Positions 6,838 through 14,181 of a stretch of DNA of 18,423 nucleotides are shown here, in pieces. The stretch spans positions 1 to 18,423 of the forward strand of contig JAMDAP010000039.1 in assembly GCA_023484675.1 (NCBI GenBank), in the 5' to 3' direction. Under the pieces are notes generated by a model. That model was not told the DNA's origin and made no database searches. It was given only the letters and a program-made list of their open reading frames with translations. The translations under genes and the position numbers were made by a program. Origin of the DNA: Bacillota bacterium (GTDB lineage Bacteria; Bacillota_E; Symbiobacteriia; JAMDAP01). Position 1 is the first letter of the stretch. The number at the start of each line of letters is the position of its first letter.

Positions 6838-7806
6838 TCACTCCGGCGGATGCTCAAATGCAAGCGCCAGCGCGTCATCCCGCCCGTCGGCCTGCGCGAC
6901 CAGGCCTTCCACGAGGTTCCCAAGCGGTCCGTCTGCTCGCTGCGGCACCCCATCCGGCGGCACCCCATCGGTCGTCAGGAGGAGGCGAGACCCTGCCGAG
7001 AAGGGCAACCGCTCTTCCCGTGCGCCAGGCCAGTGAACGCCCAGGCATCCCGGCAGGCTGGGAATCTCCCGGCCGCTTGTGAGATCAACGGTGCGGATAT
7101 TGCCGATCCCGGCACACGACGCGACTTCGCCGGACAGTCGGACCAGCCCGACCACCGCCCCCCGGGTGGGCCGGGCTGCTTCGTGCGCGCCTTGCAGCAG
7201 GTCGGAAAGCGGATCGGCCGCGTGACCTGTCAGATAGCTCCGAACCGTGTCGGCAGCGCGAGCCGCCCCCTCACCATGGCCCAGCCCGTCGATGACGGCG
7301 ATCAGCAGTCCTGCGGCCGATTGGACCACCAGATAGCCGTCCCCGGAAACGGCCTCTCCTTCTGCCAGGCGCAGGGCCACAGCAACGGTCGTCCGGCGGC
7401 CGGCCGGCTCCTGCTCCGGCCCGGCGCCAGGCAGGCGGCGGCGAGCCGTCACCCGGGCGCCGCCACCGTCCATATCGAACAGGGCGACCGTATCCATCAG
7501 CCGGCGGACCCCCGTCAGGCCAATGCCAAGCCCCTTGGGCGGGGTGCCGGCCGTTCCCCGGAAACCGGGTCCCCGATCGCCGCAGATGATTTCAAACACG
7601 CCGCCTGAACGCCGTAGCCATGCCTCTCCGGACACCCCGTAGCGAAGCACGTTTTGCACCAGTTCGGAGACGGCGGTCTCCATTTCCGTGACGGCATAGC
7701 GGTCAAAGCCCATTGCCTCCGCCATCGCCCGGGCCTGGGCCCGGGCCAGGTACACGTCGACCTCCTTATGAATGGGGATGAGGCGACTCTCCCTTACCGC
7801 AGCCAC
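6838..7806 (-). CDS. RsbT-like ATPase fused to RsbX-like PP2C phosphatase
   Basis: The N-terminal part (about residues 8-125) is a GHKL ATPase/kinase fold of the RsbT/RsbW type: N-box SELVQNVLRYG (N52), G1 box GDRGPGF (D77), G2 box GLGIGLTGVRRLMD. The C-terminal part (about 140-320) is a PP2C-type phosphatase close to RsbX: SGDGYL (D156), AVIDGLGHGEG (D173), TRGAVVGLV, GIGNIR, LLLTTDGV and RDDAL, in the same order as B. subtilis RsbX. In the stressosome RsbX removes phosphates that RsbT puts on RsbS and RsbR, so this single protein may hold both opposing activities. It is last in the operon and overlaps rsbT by 13 bp. The GTG start at 7806 has no good ribosome site; a later GTG (SD AGGAGG) would cut into the ATPase domain, so coupled translation from the first is preferred. 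Confidence 0.87.
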   Translation of the reverse strand: MAAVRESRLIPIHKEVDVYLARAQARAMAEAMGFDRYAVTEMETAVSELVQNVLRYGVSGEAWLRRSGGVFEIICGDRGPGFRGTAGTPPKGLGIGLTGVRRLMDTVALFDMDGGGARVTARRRLPGAGPEQEPAGRRTTVAVALRLAEGEAVSGDGYLVVQSAAGLLIAVIDGLGHGEGAARAADTVRSYLTGHAADPLSDLLQGAHEAARPTRGAVVGLVRLSGEVASCAGIGNIRTVDLTSGREIPSLPGCLGVHWPGAREERLPFSAGSRLLLTTDGVPPDGVPQRADGPLGNLVEGLVAQADGRDDALALAFEHPPE

Positions 7807-8231
7807 TTTCGCATCGAGACGCGCGTCCCGCTTCCCACTTCGCTCTGCAGTTCAAAATCGTCCATTAGCGAACGGGCGCCGCTGATCCCGCGGCCGAAAC
7901 CATTTCCCGTCGAGTAACCTCCCCGAAGCACCCGCTCCACGTCCGCAATCCCCGGCCCCTGGTCCACGACCACCATTTCGAGTCCGGGCTGCCCGTTTTC
8001 CTCGATGACCCGAAACTGGACCTCTCCCTCCGACGCATACAGGACCACGTTCCGGATGATTTCCGAAATTGCCGTTGCGATTCGGGTCTGGTCCACAATG
8101 CCAAAACCCAACTCACGGCTCAGTTCCCGGGCGGCGCCGCGGGCCGTCACAATGACCATTTCGTCACGGCCCTGGATGTTAATGCTGAGCGACGCCGTGT
8201 CCCCCGCTAGCGTATTTGCGTTCTTAGCCAT
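7794..8231 (-). CDS. rsbT: Stressosome switch kinase RsbT
   Basis: RsbT is the GHKL-type serine/threonine kinase held by the RsbR-RsbS stressosome. On stress it phosphorylates them, leaves, and activates a downstream partner. This 145-residue protein has LSRELGFGIVDQTRIATAIS, N-box SEIIRNVVLYA (N61), VVVDQGPGI (D89), the glycine-rich GGYSTGNGFGRGISGARSLM, and ends KWLR exactly like B. subtilis RsbT. Its N-terminus is about ten residues longer than that protein. The ATG at 8231 has GGGGA six bases upstream and lies inside the end of rsbS (25-bp overlap), so translation is probably coupled. No RsbU, its partner in the SigB pathway, is in the window. Confidence 0.94.
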   Translation of the reverse strand: MAKNANTLAGDTASLSINIQGRDEMVIVTARGAARELSRELGFGIVDQTRIATAISEIIRNVVLYASEGEVQFRVIEENGQPGLEMVVVDQGPGIADVERVLRGGYSTGNGFGRGISGARSLMDDFELQSEVGSGTRVSMRKWLR

Positions 8232-8560
8232 GTCAGTCCCCGTTCCAGGTTGAGGTCGGTGTGAATACCCGGAAGATCCAGCCCCAATTCGACCAGGGTA
8301 ATGGCCACCGCCGGCCGGAGGCCAACCACCGCGGTGGGAACGCCCATCAGGCGGATCATGGCCGCCGTATCCCGCAACAGCCGCCCCATGTACGAATCGA
8401 CCAACTCGACGGCCGTCAGGTCGATCAAGACCCCGGCAGCTTCGGTCCGCCGCAGGCGCTCAAGCAGGTTCTGCTGGAGGGCAGCGACGTCGTTGTCCTT
8501 CAGTTCGCCCTGCACGGAGACGATGAGGAATCTTTCAATCTGCAGGATGGGGATGTTCAT
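8207..8560 (-). CDS. rsbS: Stressosome scaffold protein RsbS (STAS domain)
   Basis: RsbS is the single-STAS-domain core of the stressosome and binds and inhibits RsbT. The 117-residue length is normal. The start NIPILQIERFLIVSVQ lines up with B. subtilis RsbS with a three-residue offset. IDLTAVELVDSYMGRLL places S56 at the position of S59, the RsbT phosphorylation site. TAVVGLRPAVAITLVELGL matches the conserved C-terminal half. It overlaps rsbR by the 4-bp ATGA arrangement and rsbT by 25 bp, consistent with fixed-ratio translation of the complex. Confidence 0.95.
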   Translation of the reverse strand: MNIPILQIERFLIVSVQGELKDNDVAALQQNLLERLRRTEAAGVLIDLTAVELVDSYMGRLLRDTAAMIRLMGVPTAVVGLRPAVAITLVELGLDLPGIHTDLNLERGLTWLRTQIR

Positions 8561-9378
8561 TGCGGCTCCCTCGTCACGGTATAGCCGAGCAAGGAGAGGG
8601 CCCTTTGCAGGCCGGAGTACAGGTCGCCGTATGTCTCCACGCCCTCCAGCGACACGCCGAGCCGGACCATGGCCTGCGCCACCTGGGGGCTGATGCCGAC
8701 GATGATGCTCCGGGCGCCGACAAGCCGGGCCGCCCTGGTCGTCCGGATGAAGTGATCGGCCACCGCGGAATCGACGGACGGGACGCCGGTCACGTCAAGA
8801 ATGACGATCCGGCTGCCCAGGAGGCTGATGCGGTTCAGGAGATGCTCCATCATCTGCTTGGCCCGGCTGCTGTCCACCAGCCCCACCAGCGGCATGACCA
8901 AGATGCCGTCCCAGACTGGGATGACCGGGGTTGAGAGCTCACGGATGATCTTCCGCTGCTCCTCTTCCACCAACTGGGCGCGCTGAGCCGCAAACACCTC
9001 TCCCGCCCGATGCGAGATCTCTTCCTTGAGTCGGCTGAAAGCCCGGATGGCTCGGAGCAGCCGGGCCAGGTCTCCTGCGTGATCCGCCCCCAATGCATCG
9101 TACAGCGGGCGAGAAAAAGCAAAGAGAGTCTGAATCACGTCGTAGAAGGACGCGCCCCTCTGTATCAGCCCCTTGGCCCGCTCGCCCACGGCCTCGAGAA
9201 AGGTGCTCAGATCCCTTCGGGCGATCCCCTCCCGCAAAACGGGTATCAGAATGGGGCTTGGCGCGCTCCCGGGCAACGCCGCCTGGGGTCTGATCTCCGG
9301 GTGCCGCTCGACCGCGTCAAGCACGTCAGAGAGCCCGGCCAACTCCTCATTATTCCATGCGACTTTCGGATCAGACAT
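8557..9378 (-). CDS. rsbR: Stressosome sensor protein RsbR (N-terminal sensor plus STAS)
   Basis: RsbR paralogues carry a variable N-terminal sensory domain that projects from the stressosome and a C-terminal STAS domain in its core. Here residues 1-125 are mostly helical, consistent with the globin-like RsbR N-domain although heme is not expected, followed by a charged linker helix around 126-146. The STAS domain starts at ELSTPVIPVWDGILVMPLVG and includes ILDVTGVPSVDSAVADHF and VGISPQVAQAMVRLGV. The two positions aligned with B. subtilis RsbRA T171 and T205 are S170 and S204, keeping the 34-residue spacing but with Ser for Thr. The start is the ATG at 9378 with GGGAGGT seven bases upstream; it overlaps the HD-GYP stop by 8 bp. 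There is a single RsbR in the window. Confidence 0.93.
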   Translation of the reverse strand: MSDPKVAWNNEELAGLSDVLDAVERHPEIRPQAALPGSAPSPILIPVLREGIARRDLSTFLEAVGERAKGLIQRGASFYDVIQTLFAFSRPLYDALGADHAGDLARLLRAIRAFSRLKEEISHRAGEVFAAQRAQLVEEEQRKIIRELSTPVIPVWDGILVMPLVGLVDSSRAKQMMEHLLNRISLLGSRIVILDVTGVPSVDSAVADHFIRTTRAARLVGARSIIVGISPQVAQAMVRLGVSLEGVETYGDLYSGLQRALSLLGYTVTREPQ

Positions 9379-10930
9379 CTTTAGACCTCCCTGGGAGCGC
9401 CAGGGCCATGATCCCTCCGCCCGCCACATGATTTAGAAAAACGTTCACGACTTCGGGATCAAACTGGCTCCCGGCTCCCTCCCGCAGTTGGGCGACGGCT
9501 TCGAACTTCGGCAGCGCCCGGCGATAGGGGCGGGTACTCGTCATCGCGTCGAAAGCGTCAACGACCGTAATAATGCGGGCCTCCAGCAGGATGTCCTTAC
9601 CCTTCAGGCCGTAGGGATAGCCCTTGCCGTTCACCCGCTCGTGGTGCTGCTCCACGATCGGCGCGGCGGCACGCAACAGGTCGATCTGTTCGAGCAACCG
9701 CCGGCCGATTACCGGGTGCTCCTGCATGATTCTATACTCTTTCGGGGTGAGCCGCCCCGGCTTGTTGAGGATGGCGTCGGGGATCGCGACTTTGCCGATA
9801 TCGTGGAGGATGGCCGCATACGTGAGGGTGTTCAGCCGTTCCTCGTCAAACCCCAGGCGTATCCCGATGGCCAGAGCCATCTCGGCCAACCGCTGGCAAT
9901 GGCCGCCGGTATAGTCGTCCTTCCCTTCAATCATGTTGGCCAGGGTGGTAATGGTTCCGAGAAAGGCATCCTGCAGGCGCTTCTGGTTCCGCAGGTTGGC
10001 GGAGGCATGGCTGAGGTGGCTGGCGACGCCGCCGAGAAAACGCTCCTCCGTTTGCGTAAACCGCCCGGGCGCTGGATTTGCAAGGCTGAGCACGCCCAGG
10101 AGCTCATTGCCCGCCTTTAAGGGCACGACGAGTTCCGAACGGATCGACCGGCCCGCGAGGTACGGGGGGAAGCGGGAGTCCGTCCGCACGTCATCCACCC
10201 GCACGCTCTCCCCCGTACCGGCCACGTGCTCGGCGATCCGGTGGCTACGCAAATCTGGCCCCGCGGCCGCCGCAGCCTCCCCTTGGGCGGTAGCCGCGAT
10301 AAATTGGAGGCGAGTCTGGTTCCCATCCACAAGGAACGCCTGGGCGAAATCCTCGGGGAAGATGTCTTGAAGGGCCTGCACCGCCCGGCTGAACAGCGTT
10401 TCTCCACCGGCGGTCGCCGCCTGGGAGGCAACGGCCTCGTGCATGGCCAGGTACCGCCGCTCCCAGTCCCGCTCTGAGCCGGGGACTCGCAGGGCTGCCT
10501 GCAGCAGGCGCCAGGTTTCCGCCCCAAGCAGGCCAAACCCTCGCACGGGGATACCGGCCAGGAGGAAATCAAGAGTCCCCGGCGAGCCGTGCCCGGCCGC
10601 AGGCAAGAGAAGGAAGTGAGGCTGCGCCTCCGGATCCAGCACCGGCGCCATCGCCTCTTGGCACAGCCGGCCCAGCTCGCAGCCGGCGTCGCCCAGCACC
10701 GGGCCCTGAGCGTTTGCCATGGCTGCCGCCAGCCGAGCCGCAGCGCCCTGGGGGAGGGTTTGGCCGCCTGAAAGCTCCCCCTGTACGCCGGCGGGCGCGC
10801 GCAGGAGCCAGGCGCCGGCCAGCGTTCCCGGGAGGGCTTCAAGCAAACTGCCCAGAACCGCACGGAAGAACGGCAAACGCCGGCCTTCGGCATCTCCCTG
10901 TAACAAAGCCAGCAAAGTGTCGAAAGTCAC
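9371..10930 (-). CDS. GAF-HD-GYP cyclic-di-GMP phosphodiesterase
   Basis: HD-GYP enzymes hydrolyse c-di-GMP. The 519-residue protein has a GAF-type sensor domain at about 175-310 and an HD-GYP domain at about 320-490 with the full set of motifs: H344 in TGGHCQRLAEMA, HDIGK at 376-380, the HH at 429-430, and the GYP at 437-439 within HERVNGKGYPYG, followed by VVDAFDAMTSTRPYR. Residues 1-165 are less clear but have the hydrophobic spacing of a second, diverged GAF domain. There is no membrane segment. The start is a GTG at 10930 with AGAGGTGGT just upstream. It is first in the stressosome operon, behind the promoter at 11025-11053, and overlaps rsbR by 8 bp. Its co-translation with rsbR suggests it is an input or output of the stressosome. 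Confidence 0.93.
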   Translation of the reverse strand: MTFDTLLALLQGDAEGRRLPFFRAVLGSLLEALPGTLAGAWLLRAPAGVQGELSGGQTLPQGAAARLAAAMANAQGPVLGDAGCELGRLCQEAMAPVLDPEAQPHFLLLPAAGHGSPGTLDFLLAGIPVRGFGLLGAETWRLLQAALRVPGSERDWERRYLAMHEAVASQAATAGGETLFSRAVQALQDIFPEDFAQAFLVDGNQTRLQFIAATAQGEAAAAAGPDLRSHRIAEHVAGTGESVRVDDVRTDSRFPPYLAGRSIRSELVVPLKAGNELLGVLSLANPAPGRFTQTEERFLGGVASHLSHASANLRNQKRLQDAFLGTITTLANMIEGKDDYTGGHCQRLAEMALAIGIRLGFDEERLNTLTYAAILHDIGKVAIPDAILNKPGRLTPKEYRIMQEHPVIGRRLLEQIDLLRAAAPIVEQHHERVNGKGYPYGLKGKDILLEARIITVVDAFDAMTSTRPYRRALPKFEAVAQLREGAGSQFDPEVVNVFLNHVAGGGIMALALPGRSKDV

Positions 10931-11024
10931 GAGACCACCTCTGTTGGCAACACGGTGACAACGTTTCCTTCAGGCGCTCACTTTCCAAAATGTATGGCTT
11001 GTTGGTTAATAAGGTAATAACTGT

Positions 11025-11053
11025 ATTATACGCTGTCTTCACATGGGTTGCAA
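11025..11053 (-). promoter_or_regulatory. Sigma-A promoter of the HD-GYP/stressosome operon
   Basis: On the minus strand -35 TTGCAA (11053-11048), a 17-bp spacer and a perfect -10 TATAAT (11030-11025) point toward the HD-GYP gene. The expected start near 11018 gives a leader of about 90 nt. This is the best promoter in the window and looks like housekeeping rather than SigB type (no GTTT/GGGTAT pair). Confidence 0.75.
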
Positions 11054-11125
11054 GCAGATGCTGTCTGTTCTTGTCGAAGATGCGTGATTCCGCCCCGTTT
11101 CCTGTCGGCAGGGAAAGCCAAGGGC

Positions 11126-11144
11126 CGGCAGCCCCAGGCTGCCG
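11126..11144. terminator. Hairpin downstream of korB, possible terminator
   Basis: CGGCAGCC (11126-11133) and GGCTGCCG (11137-11144) form a perfect 8-bp stem with a 3-nt loop, 70 bp past the korB stop. No T-run follows on either strand, so termination is uncertain. The rest of the stretch from 11054 to 11214 shows no gene. Confidence 0.35.
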
Positions 11145-11214
11145 ATGCTACGCCACTGAAAGCCGTTCCAGGCCAGTCCGTCGGGCTAAACACAGAGGCC
11201 TCCATCAGCGTGAG

Positions 11215-12087
11215 CTACATGAACTCCGCCAGGAGATCTTCCCGGTCGCGCCGCGGCTGGGTCAGGTCCTGGGACGTCAGGGGCTCGGCCGCATAGTTGG
11301 GCAGCTCGGCCTGGTAGTCGGGCCGCTCCTCCTGGAAGACGATGCCCCGCAGCAGGCCGCCATGCTCGAACACGTAGCGGAAGGCGGTGGCCCGGTCGGT
11401 GCGGTCGTAGTCCGGGACCTCGTCCAGGTTGACCAGGTTCTGGCGCCACCAGTCGTAGGTTTCCTCGTGGTTGAAGGTGACGCAGGGGCTGTAGACGTTG
11501 ACCAGGGAGAAGCCCTTATGCTGGATGGCGGCCTTCATGATCTCGGCCAGCTGCTTGGGGTCGCCGGAAAAGCCCTGGGCGATAAAGCCCGCGCCGCCGG
11601 CCAGGGCCAGCTCCAAGGGGCGAATCGGGTACTCCGCCGCGCCGCCGGGTGTGGTCTTGGTGACGAAGCCCTTCTTGGAGGTCGGCGAGGTCTGGCCGGT
11701 GGTCAGCCCGTAGATGTGGTTGTCCATGACCACGTAGGTGATATCCACGTTGCGCCGGATGGCGTGCATGAAGTGGCCGATGCCGATGCCGTAGCCGTCG
11801 CCGTCGCCGCCGGCGGCGATGACGGTCAGGCCGCGGTTGGCGATCTTCACCGCCTGGGCCACGGGCAGGGAGCGCCCGTGCAGGGAGTTGAAGCCGTTGG
11901 CCCCCAGATAGTAGTTGAACTTGCCGGAGCAGCCGATGCCGGTCACCGCCACCACCTGATGGGGCGCCAGGTCAAGGGCCGCCAGGGCCTTCTGCATCGC
12001 CGCCACCACGGCATAGTCGCCGCAGCCGGGGCACCAAGTGGACGTCTGGGCGTGCTCCTTGTATTCCGTCACCAGATTGAGCGCCAT
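11215..12087 (-). CDS. korB: 2-oxoacid:ferredoxin oxidoreductase, beta subunit
   Basis: This is the thiamine-diphosphate subunit of a 2-oxoglutarate-type OFOR, which oxidatively decarboxylates a 2-oxoacid to acyl-CoA and reduces ferredoxin, or runs in reverse. The 290-residue protein starts with the expected TSTWCPGCGDY. C19, C22, C53 (in TGIGCSGKF) and C202 (in VYSPCVTF) are the four [4Fe-4S] ligands. The ThDP site is GGDGDGYGIG (94-102) with N123 in VVMDNHIYGLTTGQ. The ATG is one base after the korA stop, and its ribosome site AAGGAGGT lies in the end of korA, so the two are coupled. Substrate assignment (2-oxoglutarate versus others) is by family resemblance only. Confidence 0.92.
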   Translation of the reverse strand: MALNLVTEYKEHAQTSTWCPGCGDYAVVAAMQKALAALDLAPHQVVAVTGIGCSGKFNYYLGANGFNSLHGRSLPVAQAVKIANRGLTVIAAGGDGDGYGIGIGHFMHAIRRNVDITYVVMDNHIYGLTTGQTSPTSKKGFVTKTTPGGAAEYPIRPLELALAGGAGFIAQGFSGDPKQLAEIMKAAIQHKGFSLVNVYSPCVTFNHEETYDWWRQNLVNLDEVPDYDRTDRATAFRYVFEHGGLLRGIVFQEERPDYQAELPNYAAEPLTSQDLTQPRRDREDLLAEFM

Positions 12088-12088
12088 G

Positions 12089-13870
12089 TTACACGACCTC
12101 CTTGGTTGCCGCGGTCAGTTCCTCGGCCATGGCGACGACCTCGTGGACGTAGAAGGGGTCGCCGTTGAACTTCAGGCCGGCCTGGACATTGCCGAAGTGG
12201 CCGACCTTCTGCTTGATCAGCTGCAGCAGCTGGCCCTCATAGCTGTTCTCGAACACCAGCACCTTGCCGGCGGCCTCGATCTCCCGACGCAAGGCCGCAG
12301 CCGGGAGCGGGTGCAGGGCGCCGACCTGCAGGTGGGCCGCCTTGAGTCCCCCCTTGGCCAGCTCCTCGCGGGCTTCCTCCAATTGGCCGTCGGTGGAGCC
12401 CCAACCGACGAGCAGCAGGTCCGGGTTCTCGGGGCCGGTGCGGCGCAGGGCCCACTCCGCCACATCCAGTGTCTGCATCTTGCCAAAGCGTTTGCGGGTC
12501 TGCTTTACCCGCATCTCGCGGTCCTCCATCTCGTTGCCTTCCTCGTCGTGCTCGTAGGAAAGGACCATGTGCACGGCGTTCTTAAGGCCAGGGAGGGCGC
12601 GGGGCGAGGTGCCGTCTTCGGTCAGCTCATAGCGCTTGTATTCGCCCAGCCGGGCCACGACTGCATCCACGTCCGCTTGGGCGGTGAGCAGCTTGCCACG
12701 GTCAATGGCGATGCGGTCAAAGTCAATATCATCGACCTCGACGGTCTGCTTGGAGAGGCCCAGCACCATGTCGACGAGGACGATCACCGGTACCTGGTAC
12801 TTGTCGGCCAGGTTGAAGGCGCGCTGCATGTCGTAGAAGGCGTCCTCCACGGTGGCCGGGGCCAGCACGATGCGCTGGATCTCGCCATGGGCGCTGTAGA
12901 CGGCGTGGAAGGCGTCCGCCTGCTCGGTCTTGGTGGGCATGCCGGTAGACGGCCCTGCCCGCATCACGTCGACGATAACCAGCGGCGTCTCGGAGACGCC
13001 TGACAGGCCCAGGGATTCGGCCATCAGCGACAGGCCGGGGCCGGAGGTGGAGGTCATCGCCCGGACGCCGGCGTAGTTGGCGCCGATGGCCATCTGGCAG
13101 GCGGCGATCTCATCCTCGGCCTGCAGCACCACACCGCCGTACTTGGGCAGCAGCTTCAGCACCGAGTAGAGGATCTCTGTGGCCGGGGTGATGGGGTAGG
13201 CGGCCACCACGCGGCAGCCGGCGTTGACCGCCCCCAGGGCGACGGCGTCGTTGCCGTGCAGGAAGAGCCGCTTCTTGCCCCGGCCGGCGGCGGGCAGCTC
13301 CGGCAGCGGGTGGCGCCAGTCGGTGCTCGACCGGGCGTAGTTATAGCCGGCGGCCAGCACCTGCCGGTTGGTCTCGACGATCTGGCCGCCCTTCTTGCCG
13401 AAGCGTTCCTGCAGATAGTCCTCAAAGGCATCCGCAGGCAGGCCCACCAACGCGGCGGAGGCGCCGATGGCCACCATGTTCTTCATGATCACCATGCCCA
13501 TGTCCCGGGCCATCTTGGTCAGCGGGATCGGAATCAGGGTCATGTCGCGGCCTGCCGGAACGCGGGCGTCAAAGGCCGTCGAGTCGTAGATGATAGCCGA
13601 GCCGGGATTCATCTCCGGCAGGCTGAAATCGATGGAGCCCTGGTCAAAGGCCACCAGCAGGTCCAGGCCGTCGCCGCGGTGGCGCCGCTGCACCGGCGAG
13701 ACCCGCACCTTGTAGTTGGTGTGGCCGCCTTTGATCACGGACATGAAGTGGCGGTAGGTGTAGATGTAATAGCCGAGGCGATGCAGGGTCAGGGCGAAGA
13801 TCTCACCGGTGGAGTCGATGCCCTCTCCCTGCGCCCCACCCACCTTCCAAGTGAAGTCGGTGCTCGTCAA
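12089..13870 (-). CDS. korA: 2-oxoacid:ferredoxin oxidoreductase, fused gamma-alpha subunit
   Basis: Partner of KorB. Residues 1-190 form the gamma domain (WKVGGAQGEGIDSTGEIF near the start, HTNYKVRV after it) and residues 200-593 the alpha part with YPITP at 225-229, QAEDEIAACQMAIGANYAG and TSTSGPGLSLMAESLG. This gamma-alpha fusion with a separate beta and no ferredoxin-like delta subunit is the KorAB type. The start is the TTG at 13870 with GGGAGGGA six bases upstream, giving 593 residues; the open frame runs on to 13978 but those 36 codons are not conserved-looking. The operon is divergent from the EamA gene. It differs in layout from the second OFOR at 15357-18423, so the two likely act on different substrates. 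Confidence 0.93.
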   Translation of the reverse strand: MTSTDFTWKVGGAQGEGIDSTGEIFALTLHRLGYYIYTYRHFMSVIKGGHTNYKVRVSPVQRRHRGDGLDLLVAFDQGSIDFSLPEMNPGSAIIYDSTAFDARVPAGRDMTLIPIPLTKMARDMGMVIMKNMVAIGASAALVGLPADAFEDYLQERFGKKGGQIVETNRQVLAAGYNYARSSTDWRHPLPELPAAGRGKKRLFLHGNDAVALGAVNAGCRVVAAYPITPATEILYSVLKLLPKYGGVVLQAEDEIAACQMAIGANYAGVRAMTSTSGPGLSLMAESLGLSGVSETPLVIVDVMRAGPSTGMPTKTEQADAFHAVYSAHGEIQRIVLAPATVEDAFYDMQRAFNLADKYQVPVIVLVDMVLGLSKQTVEVDDIDFDRIAIDRGKLLTAQADVDAVVARLGEYKRYELTEDGTSPRALPGLKNAVHMVLSYEHDEEGNEMEDREMRVKQTRKRFGKMQTLDVAEWALRRTGPENPDLLLVGWGSTDGQLEEAREELAKGGLKAAHLQVGALHPLPAAALRREIEAAGKVLVFENSYEGQLLQLIKQKVGHFGNVQAGLKFNGDPFYVHEVVAMAEELTAATKEVV

Positions 13871-14181
13871 AGTGATTCCCTCCCAGGCAGCCCTCCGAGG
13901 GGCCATGTGCTTGTCGCCGGGCCCTGCCGCCATTCGGCGGCGTTCTCCTACCGTTCGCCGGAGGGGAACGCTCGGCATTTAAACTACATGTTATTATAAA
14001 ATCTTTGTGGGGGAAATGCACGCGCTTTTTCATGCCACATACCATAACCCCCCACCAGAACCTCCCACCAACAACCAGGAAATGGCGGCCCGGCGCAAGG
14101 CCGGCGCAAGGAGGAATGGCCGGTGACGCCGCCGAAAGCCTGGGAAATTTCGTGCCCCTAGGTTTGAAGAGAGGGTGGCTC
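13871..14181. promoter_or_regulatory. Divergent intergenic region between korA and the EamA gene
   Basis: This 311-bp stretch holds no gene. It has a minus-strand TATAAT (13998-13993) that could serve korA with a leader of about 115 nt, but no good -35 at 17 bp. A 6-bp stem with a 4-nt loop lies at 13926-13941 within that leader, and CGTTC/GAACG arms lie near 13952-13970. No clear plus-strand promoter for the EamA gene is seen. Confidence 0.35.

Noticed and set aside
10714..13003. Long plus-strand open frames opposite korA, korB and the HD-GYP gene
   Set aside because: Compositional shadows of the minus-strand genes: no recognisable domain and no ribosome site; the minus strand carries YPITP, ThDP and HD motifs.
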